Source: JACZYA01 sp965247455 (GTDB lineage Bacteria; Acidobacteriota; Terriglobia; Acidiferrales; 2-02-FULL-67-57). From it: a DNA stretch of 64,000 bases. Under the pieces are notes generated by a model that saw nothing but the letters and a program-made list of their open reading frames with translations, was not told the origin of the DNA and searched no databases. The position numbers were made by a program, and so were the translations under genes. Position 1 is the first letter of the stretch. The number at the start of each line of letters is the position of its first letter. Positions 26,647-36,955 of the stretch are shown here, in pieces. The stretch lies in the NCBI GenBank assembly GCA_965247455.1, contig CBDFHE010000016.1, positions 186,001 through 250,000 of the forward strand, read 5' to 3'.

Positions 26647-27055
26647 TGAAATGGTACGAATTGATGCCCAAATCCTGATGCAAGTGCCTTTCTATTTTCA
26701 GTCTCATTTCCCTAAGTGTTCGGAGAGAGAGGTTGTTTCCTATTAGGATTACGGAGTCGATGTCCTTCGCAGAATTTTGTTCGCATTCTCGTCGGCCACT
26801 TCCGACTAATAAAATATCGATTAGGTGAAGATTTAAAGAGCACAAATAGTCGAAGACATTTCCGGAAACCCCTCTCCAGAACTCCCGCCGATTGGAGATC
26901 GTGTTTTCGCTCAACTGGTGCAGCCGCCGGTTAGGGATCGGGCTCTCTTATTCGAAACATTGAAGGAAGTCTACAGTAATCTCAGTCTTGTTGACAAGCC
27001 CCTGCTCTACCCATCGCAGAGAGGCTGCGCTAAGATTGGCGGCGCAAGGTGCGCT

Positions 27056-28753
27056 ATGCCTGAGTCCACCGCAATCAACGCCGCCACCTACAAGCCGGTC
27101 AAGGCTCCGCGAGGAACGCAGCTCACTTGCCAGGGTTGGCACCAGGAAGCCGCCCGGCGCATGTTGATGAACAACCTCGACCCCGAAGTGGCCGAGCGGC
27201 CGGAAGAACTGATCGTCTATGGCGGCACCGGCAAGGCCGCGCGCAATTGGGACTGCTTCCACGCCATCGTCCGTTCGCTGGAGAGCCTGCGCAACGACGA
27301 AACTTTGCTGGTCCAGTCCGGTAAGCCGGTGGGAATCTTCCGCACTCATGAGTGGGCGCCGCGCGTCCTGATTGCCAACGCCAACCTGGTGGGCCACTGG
27401 TCGCACTGGGAGCACTTCCGCGAGCTGGAGCGCGCCGGGCTGATGATGTACGGCCAGATGACCGCCGGCAGTTGGATCTACATCGGCACGCAGGGCATCG
27501 TCCAGGGCACGTTTGAGACTTTTGCCGCTGCCGGCCAGCGCCACTTTGGCGGCGACCTGCGCGGCAAGCTGATCGCCTCCGGCGGTCTGGGCGGAATGGG
27601 CGGCGCTCAACCGCTGGCCGCCACTATGAACGGCGCCTGCTTCCTCGGCATCGAAGTCGATCCCGCCCGCATCAAGCGCCGCGTCAAGAGCGGCTACTGC
27701 GACATCATGGTCAACGACCTCGACGAGGCGCTGCGCATCTTGAAGGAGAAGCTGCGGAAAAAGGAAGCGGTCTCGGTGGGCTTAGTAGGCAACTGCGCCG
27801 ATCTGATTCCCGCGCTGGCCGAGCGCGGCATCGTCCCCGACCTGCTCACCGACCAGACCAGCGCCCACGACCCGCTCAACGGCTACATCCCCAGCGGCCT
27901 GACGGTGGAGGCGGCAGCCGAGCTGCGCCGCAAAGATTCCGAAGGCTACCTGCAACGCTCGATGGACTCCATCGTCCGGCACGTGGAAGGGATGCTGCGC
28001 TTGCAGCGGCTGGGCGCGGTCACCTTCGATTACGGAAACAACATCCGCACCATGGCCTACAAGCACGGGGTCAGCGAAGCCTACGCCTTCCCCAGTTTTG
28101 TGCCGGCCTACATTCGTCCTATGTTTTGCGCAGGGCGCGGGCCGTTCCGCTGGGTGGCGCTCTCGGGTGAGCCTGCCGACATCCACCGCACCGACAAGCT
28201 GGTGCTGGAACTCTTCCCGAAAGATGAAGTCCTGGCGCGTTGGATTCCGCTGGCGCAGAAGCGCATCAAGTTCCAGGGACTGCCGGCGCGCATCTGCTGG
28301 TTAGGCTACGGCGAGCGGGCCGAGTTCGGCCGGCGCATCAACGACCTGGTACGGCGCGGCGAACTCAAAGCGCCCATCGTCATCGGACGCGACCACCTTG
28401 ACACCGGTTCGGTCGCCTCGCCCTTCCGCGAAACCGAAAAGATGAAAGACGGCAGTGACGCGGTCGCCGACTGGGCTTTGCTCAACGCGCTGCTCAATGC
28501 CGTCAGCGGCGCCAGTTGGGTTTCCATTCACAACGGCGGCGGCGTGGGCATCGGCTACTCGCAGCACGCCGGCCAAGTCATCGTCGCCGACGGCACTTCC
28601 GAAATGGACGTGCGCCTCGAGCGCGTGCTCACCAACGACCCCGGCATCGGCATCGCCCGCCACGCCGACGCCGGTTACCCCGAAGCCCTCTCCTTTGCCC
28701 GCAAGAAAAACCTCAACCTCCCCATGCCTGAGCAATCAGACGAGAACGGGTAG
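27056..28753 (+). CDS. hutU: Urocanate hydratase HutU
   Basis: HutU converts urocanate to imidazolonepropionate in histidine breakdown, using tightly bound NAD as an electrophile. The product is 565 residues, the normal length. The NAD loop GGLGGMGGAQ is at 176-185, and the catalytic Cys358 is in YIRPMFCAGRGPFRW. TSAHDPLNGYIP and HNGGGVGIGYSQHAG are further family blocks. The frame is open upstream, but homology starts at MPESTAINAATYKPV, so I placed the start at that ATG. The AT-rich island ends just before it, so its original promoter may have been displaced. It is first in the hut cluster. Confidence 0.95.
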   Translation: MPESTAINAATYKPVKAPRGTQLTCQGWHQEAARRMLMNNLDPEVAERPEELIVYGGTGKAARNWDCFHAIVRSLESLRNDETLLVQSGKPVGIFRTHEWAPRVLIANANLVGHWSHWEHFRELERAGLMMYGQMTAGSWIYIGTQGIVQGTFETFAAAGQRHFGGDLRGKLIASGGLGGMGGAQPLAATMNGACFLGIEVDPARIKRRVKSGYCDIMVNDLDEALRILKEKLRKKEAVSVGLVGNCADLIPALAERGIVPDLLTDQTSAHDPLNGYIPSGLTVEAAAELRRKDSEGYLQRSMDSIVRHVEGMLRLQRLGAVTFDYGNNIRTMAYKHGVSEAYAFPSFVPAYIRPMFCAGRGPFRWVALSGEPADIHRTDKLVLELFPKDEVLARWIPLAQKRIKFQGLPARICWLGYGERAEFGRRINDLVRRGELKAPIVIGRDHLDTGSVASPFRETEKMKDGSDAVADWALLNALLNAVSGASWVSIHNGGGVGIGYSQHAGQVIVADGTSEMDVRLERVLTNDPGIGIARHADAGYPEALSFARKKNLNLPMPEQSDENG

Positions 28754-28789
28754 GGCAAAGCTTGTTCCGCGAGAGAGCAGGAAGAAAAA

Positions 28790-28876
28790 CCTCAGGGGCT
28801 AAAGCCCACCGTTCAGAGACTGGCTTTTGGCACGGCTAAAGCCCTGCCTGCGGCAGGCAGGCGTGCCCTGACAAGT
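28790..28876. repeat. Hairpin-rich intergenic segment after hutU
   Basis: GGGCTAAAGCCC is a short palindrome. It is followed by GGCACGGCTAAAGCC and GCCTGCGGCAGGC with a GGCAC...GTGCC outer arm. The segment may end hutU transcription, although no U-run follows. Confidence 0.4.
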
Positions 28877-28936
28877 CCATCACGACAGCAACGCAAGTTT
28901 GGAAGAGGTGCGGAGTTTATCCCCGTCACCCTATGT

Positions 28937-29480
28937 TCAGCCCACGGACTTCGGCCCGTGGGACGGTTTCTTCCGGCGCCTCGAGGAAGCTTTCTTTAGC
29001 ACCACCTGGCGGCCGCCTTTTTGAAACTTCACTTCATCCATCAACTCGCGCATGAGGAAGATTCCTCGCCCGTGCCCGGAGTAGATATTTTGGGCCTTGG
29101 TAGGGTCGGGAACAATCGAAGCGTCGAAGCCGGGTCCGAAGTCCCGCACCACCAGCAGCATCCTTTTGTCTTCCGTGCAGAGGCAGCAGACCCAAATCTG
29201 TTTCTCCGGGTCGCCCCGGCTGCCGTGCACCACGGCATTGATCAGCGCCTCGCGCAGCGCCAACTCCACCTTTTTGAGGTCCCCTTGGCGCACCCCATCG
29301 TCCGCGCGACCTTCAAGATGCGGCGAATCACCCGCTCGACGGCCGGAAGCGTGCTGGGGATGACCTGCCAGAAATGCAGGATCAACTCCTCGCGCGCAAA
29401 CGGGCACCGAATCTTGCCGGACGACTTTCGCCGACGCTTTGCTGGCGTTACCCACCTCGGGATTTTGCGCCTACCTGCGC
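28937..29480 (-). pseudogene. HATPase (RsbW-like) regulator, frameshifted
   Basis: The C-terminal part carries a GHKL ATPase: ELALREALINAVVHGS (N box), VRDFGPGFD (G1) and HGRGIFLMRELMDEV (G2), as in anti-sigma kinases of the RsbW group. The expected N-terminal part (EELILHFWQVIPSTLPAVE) lies in another frame; the switch is at a run of four G on the coding strand (29281-29284), where five would restore it. It is transcribed against the hut genes. Decay or a homopolymer read error are both possible. The true start is not resolved. Confidence 0.6.
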
Positions 29481-30541
29481 AGACTGAGTCCTCCCAAAGC
29501 CGACCGCAAAGCTAGAACTTGGCTAAATTCTTTTCTGTAAACCTACGCGCAAATGCAAGGAGGGGCATCCGACTTCCTTCCCTTTGGCGCTACTTCTGCT
29601 GCTATTCTAGACCTGCCATTCCTGATGTCAACCGGCGTAGAGACCGTTCCGCCGGGTTTGGCTTGATTAGGAAACACCAAAGACGATGCCAACGCGCCCC
29701 TTCCTTCTCGCCCATTGCGGCCAGCTGCTGACGCTGCGCGGCCAGCGCCGCCCGCGTCGCCGACGCCAACTGGCTCGTTGGGTCTCATCCGCGATGGCGC
29801 AGTGCTCATGCAGGAGGGCCGCATTGTGGCCGTCGGCACGACGCGCGCGGTCGAGCGCCACCCGCTCGCTCGTCGCGCAAACAAATTCACTGCCCGCGAG
29901 CTGATCGTCCTGCCGGGTTTTGTCGATTCGCACACGCACTTACTCTTCCCCGCCAGCCGCGCCGACGAGTACGTGCAGCGCATTGCCGGCCTGTCCCGAG
30001 CGAAGTCGAGGGGCGCCAGCTACGAACAGATCGCCCGCCGCGGCGGCGGCATCCTCTCCACCGTCCGGAAGCTCCGCCGCGCTGACAATCAGAGCTTGCA
30101 GCAGCAAGCGCGGCGTTGGCTCGGCGAGTTTGCCACGCACGGCACCACGACGCTGGAAGCCAAGAGCGGCTACGGACTCAGCCTCGGAAGCGAACTCAAG
30201 ATGCTGGAAATCCTGCGTCGCCTCAATCGCGAAGGCCCGCTCGAGCTGGTGGCCACGTTTCTGGGCGCGCACGTGGTGCCACCCGAGTACAAGCGCAAGC
30301 CGGATGCCTACCTGGACTTGTTGGTTCGGCGGATGATTCCCGCCGTGGCCGCGCGCGGGCTGGCCGAGTTCTGCGACATTTTTTGCGACCGCGGCGCCTT
30401 CATGCCTACGCAGGCGCGGCTCATCCTGACCGCCGCGCGTGTCTGCGGCATGGAACCGCGCCTGCACGCCGAGCAGTTGGCCCGCACCGGCGGCGCGCGG
30501 CTAGCGGTCCAACTCCACGTCGCCAGCGTGGACCATCTGGA

Positions 30542-32213
30542 CCCGGATTTCCGATTTGGCTGTGGTACCGTATCGCCAGGACCAGTCGCTGCGCCTTGAG
30601 TTTTGGGGCTCCGACGTAAGGAACCACACTACGGAGGGTGACACCCGGTGGGTGAATTACAACACGAGCCATTCCAGTTCGCGTTCAACGGCTTCTTGAA
30701 AGTCGCGTTCCAGGGATCGCGCGTCACTTCTGACGCTGGCCTCATTCTGGTGCGCGAGTTGGATGAACGTCTGGGGCTGGAGACACTCATTGCCGAGCAC
30801 CTGAGCGATTCCCGACAGGGGATGAACACCCAGTTCAGCGTGGTGGATCTCCTGCGGCAGTCGGTCTACAGTCGCCTCGCGGGCTACGAAGATCTCAACG
30901 ACGCGGGGCGCGTGTCGGCAGACCCAACATTTCGTCTCATCGGGTCGCCAAAGCGCTGGGACCGGGGTGCGGCGCTGACATCGACGCTGCATTGGTTCGA
31001 GACAGAGCTGCTGACCCACGAGGAGAATCTCGTCGGGTTGAGGGCCGTGAACCGGGAGGTGCTTGCACAGGCCGAGATGGCGACGCGCGCCGACCGGATC
31101 GTGCTCGACATGGATTCGAGCGAGAGCCCGGTGCATGGGGCGCAGGAAGGGAGCGCCTATAACGGGCACTTCGAGTCCGTCTGCTACCACCCGCTGTTTC
31201 TGTTCACCGAGCATGGGGACTGCCTCGCCGCCACGCTGCGGCCAGGCAACGTGCATAGCGCCGACGACTGGGACGACCTGCTCGTACCGGAGATTGACCG
31301 GCAGCAGGTGGAGGGCAAGCGCGTAGCGTTCCGCGCAGACGCCGCGTTCGCGAAGCCCGAGATCTACGACGCGCTCGAGCAGCGCGACGTGGACTATGCC
31401 ATTCGCATGCCGGCGAACAAGAGCTTGGAGCTGGAAATCGAAGACATCCTCTTTCGTCCGCCGGGACGGCCGAGCTGCAAGCCCTTGGTGCGCTACCAGA
31501 GTTTCCGCTATCAGGCCAAGAGCTGGACCACGCCCAGACGGATCGTCGCCAAGGTGGAGAGCACCACCAAGGTGAGCTGTTCCCTCGCGTCGGCTTCATC
31601 GTGACCAACATGGCCCTCCCGAGCCGCTCGGTCGTGCGGTTTTACAACAAGCGCGGTACGGCGGAGCAATGGATCAAGGAAGGCAAGCAGGCCACCCACT
31701 GGACGCGGCTGTCGTGCCATCGTTTCCGGGCGAACGAGGTGCGCCTGCAACTGAGCGTCCTGGCCTACAATCTGGGCAACTTGTGGCGCAGACTGGTCCT
31801 TCCGCTGCGGGTCAAGCGCTGGTCGCTCACGAGTCTCCAGCAGCGACTGGTGAAAACTGGGGGCCGGCTGGTGAAGCATGCGCGGTACTACTGGCTTCTG
31901 CTGGCGGAAGGGCATCTCACGCGGCGGCTGTTCGGCGACATGCTGCGGAGGATCTGGGCGCTACCCGTGCCGGCAGGCTGACGCGCGGCCTGAAGTGCAA
32001 CGAAGCCCGCCCGGCGATGACACGGGGCACACGTGTGGAGCGGTGTCTGAGAAATGCCCGAAAAGCAGGGGTTCCAGTCGGTCGCACGTCGGCGCGGGCT
32101 CAGATGAAGGCCTTTGAAGCTGAGCGATTGTGCGACGATCGAAGTTTTTGTGCGATCGGCGGCGATCGGGTGTATAAACGTGCCATCAGGGGCAGGCAAA
32201 ACGGAAATCCCGG
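30542..32213 (+). mobile_element. IS1380-family element, copy 3
   Basis: The 1672-base element is flanked by CTGGA at 30537-30541 and 32214-32218. It is two bases longer than the other copies because of an extra AG near 31556-31562. It interrupts hutI in the same direction. Confidence 0.93.
30648..31981 (+). pseudogene. IS1380-family transposase (copy 3), frameshifted
   Basis: The reading frame matches the other copies up to RRIVAKVE, then a 2-base AG insertion turns it into STTKVSCSLASASS and a stop at 31604. The remaining domain, including RGTAEQWIKEGK with the last acidic residue, stays open from 31601 in another frame. This copy cannot make a full transposase, although intact copies nearby could act on its ends. 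Confidence 0.9.
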
Positions 32214-32634
32214 CTGGAACGCATCAACCGCGCCGACATTCGGGCACTGGGGGCCTCCGACACCATCTGCACGCTGCTGCCGGGGGCGGTCTTCCACCTC
32301 GGCAAGTCAACCTACGCGCCCGCGCGCGCTCTCATCGATGCTGGTGCTGCCGTGGCTCTCGCCACCGACTTCAACCCCGGCACCTCGCCCACCGTCTCCA
32401 TGCCGATGATTCTCTCGCTGGCCTGCACGCAGATGCGGATGTCTCCGGCGGAAGCCATCGCCGCCGCCACCATCAACGGCGCTCACGCCCTGCGGCGCGC
32501 CGACCGCCTGGGCTCGCTCGAAGCTGGCAAGCAGGCCGACCTGTGCGCCTTTGAGCTTTCCGATTACCGCGAAATCCCGTATTATTTCGGAGTTAATTTT
32601 TGTCGGTTGACTATCAAGCGGGGACAGGTGATCC

Positions 32635-32868
32635 ATGACGCCAGCGGGCGATTCCAAACCTGAGCGGCCGCTCGACTTCCACCACTGGCTGGCGTCGCGC
32701 GGAATGAACCCCAACCGCCGCCGCCCGCTCGGCCGCCAGGCCGCTCTGCTGATCGAGTACCGCGCCTACCTGGAACGCCAGGTGGGCAAAGAAAACGTCA
32801 GCGTCTGGTTCGAGAAGTACGGCAAGAAAACCGAAGTGGCCTCGGCCCCAACCGAAAAATCTCACTGA
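32635..32868 (+). CDS. Small conserved-looking protein between hutI and ftcD
   Basis: The product is 77 residues, soluble and basic, beginning MTPAGDSKPERPLDFHHWLASRG. Its ATG lies inside the last 29 bases of hutI, nine bases after an AGGTG-type site, and its stop is ten bases before the ftcD start, so it belongs to the hut operon. There are no cofactor or membrane motifs; the pattern RRPLGRQAALLIEYRAYLERQ predicts a helical pair. Function is unknown. Confidence 0.55.
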   Translation: MTPAGDSKPERPLDFHHWLASRGMNPNRRRPLGRQAALLIEYRAYLERQVGKENVSVWFEKYGKKTEVASAPTEKSH

Positions 32869-32877
32869 GGAGTCCCT

Positions 32878-34389
32878 GTGCCTGCATCTCTGGTTGAGTG
32901 TGTCCCCAACTTCAGCGAAGGGCGCGACCCCGCCAAGGTGGAGGCCCTCGTCAATGCCCTGCTCTCGGTTCCGGGCGTCTCCTTGCTCGACCGGGAGATG
33001 GACGCCGACCACAACCGCTGCGTCATTACCATCGTCGGCCCCCGGGATGCCATTGGCGAGGCCGCCCTGCGCGGCGTGGGCAAGGCCGCCGAGCTGATCG
33101 ACCTGACCAAACATCAGGGCGCGCATCCGCGCATGGGCGCCGCCGACGTCATCCCGTTTATCCCCATCGAAGGCGTGACCATCCAGGACTGCGTCGAGCT
33201 GGCCCGGCAGGTGGGCGAGCAAATCTGGAAACGCCACCAGGTCCCCGTCTATTTCTACGAGGAAGCCGCCACCCGCCCGGAGCGCACCAATCTGGAGAAC
33301 ATCCGCCGCGGACAGTTCGAGGGCCTGCGCGAGGAAGTCGTCACCAACCCGGAGCGCGCGCCCGACATTGGTGAGCCGCGCCTGCACCCCACCGCCGGCG
33401 CCACTGTGGTCGGTGCGCGGAAGTTCCTGATCGCTTACAACATCAACCTGAACACCAGCGACGTGAGTATCGCCAAGAAAATCGGCAAGGCCATCCGCTT
33501 TTCCGGCGGCGGCCTGCGCTACGTCAAGGCCATGGGCGTGGACCTGAAGGCGCGCAACCTGGCCCAGGTTTCCATGAACCTCACCGACTTTGAGTGCACT
33601 CCCATCTTCCGCGTCTTCGAGATGGTCAAGCGCGAAGCCGAACGCTATGGCGCTTCCATTGTGGGCAGCGAGATCGTGGGCCTAATCCCCAAGCGCGCGC
33701 TGGAAGCCACCAGCGACTTCTTCTTGCAATTGGAGAGCTTTGACCCGCAGCAACAGATTCTGGAAAACCGTCTGGCGGCTGTGCTGGCTGAAGAAAAGCA
33801 GGCCAGCTTGGCGGCGCAGGCGGAAGGATTTGTGGAAGCGGTGGCGGCACCGACGGCGACACCGGGCGGAGGTTCCTGCGCCGCGCTGTCGGGCGCGTTG
33901 GCCGCCGGGCTGGGACAGATGGTGGCCGGGCTTTCTGCTGGCAAGAAGTCCTGCGCGGAAAACGCCGATGAGCTCAAGCAGCGCGCTTGCGAGCTGGCAG
34001 GACTCAAACAGCAACTCCAGAGCGCGATTGACCGCGACGCCGCTGCTTTCGAGTCGGTCATGGGCGCCTACAAACTTCCCAAAGTCACCGAGGCGGAAAA
34101 GAAAAGTCGCCGCAAGGCAATCGAGCAGGCCACCCACACCGTCACCGAGGTGCCGCTGGAAGTTGCGCAAGCTGCGACTACCGTGCTGGACCACCTGCGC
34201 CGCCTGGCTTCCATCGGCAGTCCTTCTATGGCTTCGGACGTGAAGACCGGCGAGCATTTGGCCGTGGCCGCCCTGCGCGGAGCGTTGGAGAATGTCAAAA
34301 TCAATCTCGACTCCATCCAGGACCAGAGCTTCCGCGAGCGTGTTCGCGACCAGGCAACCCAGTTGGAGGCCGTTTCAGCCGGCAAGTAG
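32878..34389 (+). CDS. ftcD: Bifunctional glutamate formiminotransferase/cyclodeaminase
   Basis: The product is 503 residues. The N-terminal formiminotransferase domain has His83 in HQGAHPRMGAAD and moves the formimino group from formiminoglutamate to tetrahydrofolate. The C-terminal cyclodeaminase domain (about 315-500) shows TATPGGGSCAALSGALAAGLG and releases ammonia. The fused form as in animals and some bacteria replaces HutG or HutF in this hut cluster. The GTG start follows GAGGAG. It is the last hut gene. Confidence 0.92.
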   Translation: MPASLVECVPNFSEGRDPAKVEALVNALLSVPGVSLLDREMDADHNRCVITIVGPRDAIGEAALRGVGKAAELIDLTKHQGAHPRMGAADVIPFIPIEGVTIQDCVELARQVGEQIWKRHQVPVYFYEEAATRPERTNLENIRRGQFEGLREEVVTNPERAPDIGEPRLHPTAGATVVGARKFLIAYNINLNTSDVSIAKKIGKAIRFSGGGLRYVKAMGVDLKARNLAQVSMNLTDFECTPIFRVFEMVKREAERYGASIVGSEIVGLIPKRALEATSDFFLQLESFDPQQQILENRLAAVLAEEKQASLAAQAEGFVEAVAAPTATPGGGSCAALSGALAAGLGQMVAGLSAGKKSCAENADELKQRACELAGLKQQLQSAIDRDAAAFESVMGAYKLPKVTEAEKKSRRKAIEQATHTVTEVPLEVAQAATTVLDHLRRLASIGSPSMASDVKTGEHLAVAALRGALENVKINLDSIQDQSFRERVRDQATQLEAVSAGK

Positions 34390-34536
34390 ACAAGTGCGCG
34401 GAGTTTCGTCCGGCAAAGCAGCCTGCCGACTCATGCGAGCATCTTAGGAGTAGGTGGCTGAAGAGGATTTCCACCGAATAATACTAATGACGCAACCAAA
34501 CGCCTCCAACCACTGCCGCCGGAGCCAGAACCCAAG

Positions 34537-35505
34537 ATGAACCGCAAAACAAAACTCGCTCTCCTTTTCTCTCTCGTGCTGTTGCTGGCAGCTCCCGCCG
34601 CGGCAAGCTCCTTGCGCGCCGACATTCTCTACCTGTTGCCACGCGAGAGTGGCGAGATCGCGTTTGTGGATTTGCAGGAAGTGCGTCGCTCCCCGCATTA
34701 CCAGACCATCAAGCGGCGCGTGGTTCCGCAACGCTTCGCTCAGTTTGAGCGCTTTATTCGTTCGCTCGGCATTGATGTCGATACCGACCTCGACTGGATT
34801 TCCTGGATTCAGGTGGCGCCCGGCCGCGCGCATCCCCGCGAGCTTTTTTTCGGCATTGCCGAGGGGCGATTCCAGCCTGAGAAAGTAGAAGAGTACTTCC
34901 GGAAGCAAAAGCTCCCGGTGGAGAGCTACCGCGGCCAGACCCTATATCCTTTTGGCAGCGGGGCCGGGCCGGATCAATTCCTGTTGGCTTTCCTCGACAG
35001 CTCCACCGCCGTGTTCGGCACGCGACCGAGTTTGGAGCTGTTGCTGGAAACGCGCTTCGGCGGCCGCGAAAACATCTTCCAGAACGAGACTCTCTCCGCC
35101 CGCATCAGCGAAGTCAACGGCCACAACCCGATTTGGATTGTCATGGACGACTACTATACGCGCTTGGCCGTCCGCCAACTGGTGCCGGAAGCGACCAAGT
35201 TCCCCGGCTTCGACGGCCTGGCCAATCGCTTCCGCTCCGCCTTTCTCCGAGCGGATATCGGGAGCGAGTTGACCCTTGAGTTCCACGCCTGGTGCGGCGG
35301 CGCCATTGACGCGCAGGCGTTTTCGCTCTTGCTGCAAACCGGATTGTGGGTGCAGGGCGGTCGCTTGCAGGAATCGAACCCGGAACTCAGCGCCGTCTTG
35401 GACCGCGCCAACGTGAGCAGCGCGGGCGACCGCCTGCTGGTCCGTCTGAGCGCGCGCGAGGACGAGTTGCGCGCCCTGCTCGACCGCCCCGTCAAGCTCT
35501 TCTAA
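34537..35505 (+). CDS. Secreted protein of unknown function
   Basis: The product is 322 residues with a clear signal peptide (basic start MNRKTK, hydrophobic 7-20, cut after AAAS). The mature part begins with ADILYLLPRESGEIAFVDLQEVRRSPHY, and includes LELLLETRFGGRENIF and NPIWIVMDDYYTRLAV. This resembles secreted acidobacterial proteins that assess bias or damage in a DUF3352-like way, but I cannot name a family with confidence. It is convergent with mlaD and separate from the hut operon. Confidence 0.55.
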   Translation: MNRKTKLALLFSLVLLLAAPAAASSLRADILYLLPRESGEIAFVDLQEVRRSPHYQTIKRRVVPQRFAQFERFIRSLGIDVDTDLDWISWIQVAPGRAHPRELFFGIAEGRFQPEKVEEYFRKQKLPVESYRGQTLYPFGSGAGPDQFLLAFLDSSTAVFGTRPSLELLLETRFGGRENIFQNETLSARISEVNGHNPIWIVMDDYYTRLAVRQLVPEATKFPGFDGLANRFRSAFLRADIGSELTLEFHAWCGGAIDAQAFSLLLQTGLWVQGGRLQESNPELSAVLDRANVSSAGDRLLVRLSAREDELRALLDRPVKLF

Positions 35506-35521
35506 GACTTCTCTATTGATT

Positions 35522-36490
35522 CTACTTCTGCGGCGCGGGATCGCCCGGCTTGCGGTCGGGCGGATTCTTGATGCGCACCAGGCTGTAGGGGCGCTGCTTG
35601 ATGGTGTCGGTAAACTCGCGGATGTTTTCCGACGAGACGCGGAAATTCTCCAGGCTGACGTCCAGGTGCTGGCGATTGGCCACTAGCAGTCGGCGCACCT
35701 CGTCCAGAGTTTGCTCGGCGCGGGTCAGCGTGTGCCGAAGATTTCGCAGCGCCTGCTGCACTTCGGCATCCTCTCCACTGGTAAGCCCGCTCCAACTGGC
35801 CAGGAGTTGATCGAGCGCTTCGCGCGTGCTCTGAATATCGCCCATGAACTGGTCGATCTTGGCGCTAGCGCTGTCCACGTGTGCGAGCGCGGAACGGATT
35901 TGCGGCCGCGCCTCCGTGACCATCTCATCCATTTGCGACAATAGTCTCTCCAGATGCCGACGGTTCTCCTCCCCGGTCAGCTCTGCCACATTGTCCAGCA
36001 CTTGGTTCAGCCGCGGCCCGGCATCGCTCAGCACGCCTTCCACCTCGCCGGCGATGACGCCGACGCGATTGACCAACTGCGTCCACTGGACTAATTCTTT
36101 CACTTGAATCTCGCCGCCGGCTGGGAGTGGGGAAGCCTCGAGGCTGCCGGGATAAATCTCAACGTAGTTTTCCCCCAGCATGCCCAGCGCGCTCACCTGG
36201 GCCTTGCTGTTGGTCCGCACCGGAGTCTTGGGGTCCACGATGATCGCAATGACGACGCGAGTGGGGTCGTCCGGGTCGAATCGCGTTCCCTCCACTCGCC
36301 CTACTTTGATTCCGGCGTAGCGCACCGGAGCGCCGGTGTCCAGCCCGCCGGCAAAGCGGGTGCGTAGGGTGTAGGTGTTCATCGGTTTTTGCAAAATATT
36401 GAACCCGCCCACCAGCGCCAGGGTCAGCAGCAGCAGCGCAACCGTGGCAAGGACGAACAATCCGACTTTCACTTCTTCGCTTCGGTTCAT
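35522..36490 (-). CDS. mlaD: MlaD-family lipid transport protein
   Basis: The product is 322 residues with one N-terminal transmembrane anchor (about 8-30) and an MCE domain (about 36-115: YTLRTRFAGGLDTGAPVRYAGIKVGRVE). A long helical C-terminus follows, as in MlaD/Mce proteins that carry phospholipids between the two membranes. I took the ATG at 36490, eight bases behind AGGTG. It is the last gene of the mla operon; polar effects of the IS in mlaF may reduce its expression. Confidence 0.85.
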   Translation of the reverse strand: MNRSEEVKVGLFVLATVALLLLTLALVGGFNILQKPMNTYTLRTRFAGGLDTGAPVRYAGIKVGRVEGTRFDPDDPTRVVIAIIVDPKTPVRTNSKAQVSALGMLGENYVEIYPGSLEASPLPAGGEIQVKELVQWTQLVNRVGVIAGEVEGVLSDAGPRLNQVLDNVAELTGEENRRHLERLLSQMDEMVTEARPQIRSALAHVDSASAKIDQFMGDIQSTREALDQLLASWSGLTSGEDAEVQQALRNLRHTLTRAEQTLDEVRRLLVANRQHLDVSLENFRVSSENIREFTDTIKQRPYSLVRIKNPPDRKPGDPAPQK

Positions 36491-36955
36491 GGTTGTCACC
36501 TCGCTGCGAGTGGACTCAAAACCCGGCCGTGAGCGAACGCAGATAAGCTTCCCGGTCGCGCATCTGTTCCTCCGGCACCCGGTTCAGGAACTGTTGCACC
36601 CGCGGATGCGAAACCTGTTGGATCTCGTCGGGGGTTCCTAGGGCGATCACCTCTCCTTCGTGCAGCATGGCGATTCGGTCCGCAATCTGGAAAGCGCTCA
36701 CCAGCTCGTGCGTCACCACCACCATCGTCAAGGGAAAAGTCTTCTTCAGGTTCAAGATCAACGCGTCGATGCCCGCAGCGGTGATGGGGTCGAGCCCGGC
36801 CGAGGGCTCATCGAAGAGCAGGATCTCGGGATCCATGGCCAGGGCGCGCGCCAGCCCCGCGCGTTTGCGCATGCCTCCGCTGAGCTGCGCGGGCATGTAG
36901 TCGTCAAAACCTGTCAACCCCACCAAGTCGAGCTTCATCCGCACCATGATTTGAA

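Larger units (their letters stand above)
24469..26914 (-). pseudogene. Nucleotidyltransferase-like protein, split by IS1380 copy 2
   Basis: The N-terminal part (26914-26647) and the C-terminal part (24976-24469) rejoin in frame as INSYHFKLFNRR once the element and one TGAAA are removed. The restored protein is about 258 residues. Near residues 35-58 it reads LLVGSGRRECEQ...KDIDSVIL, the GS-x-DxD pattern of pol-beta-type nucleotidyltransferases. The start is probably the TTG at 26914; no ATG precedes the motif after the stop at 26950. The downstream unknown gene overlaps its end by 20 bases. It is AT-rich, first in the three-gene set, and inactive now. Confidence 0.65.
29686..32663 (+). pseudogene. 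hutI: Imidazolonepropionase HutI, broken by IS1380 copy 3
   Basis: HutI opens the imidazolone ring to formiminoglutamate. N-terminal part: LLAHCGQLLTLRG from ATG 29686, then a one-base loss at GGCC (29740-29743) before SLGLIRDGAVLMQEGRIVAVG. The metal site PGFVDSHTHL, the substrate loop EAKSGYGLS and HAEQLA follow. The IS1380 insertion after VDHLD is followed at 32214 by ERINRADIRALGASDT, ATDFNPGTSP and a normal C-terminus. Precise excision rejoins VDHLERIN. With two lesions the pathway lacks this step here unless another copy exists. A CCCGAGCGAAGTCGAGGGG repeat-like stretch is embedded near 29996-30014. Confidence 0.88.

Noticed and set aside
24977..32213. hutU region as a composite transposon between IS1380 copies 2 and 3
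   Set aside because: Each copy has its own, different target duplication, so they came in singly; no shared outer duplication is visible.
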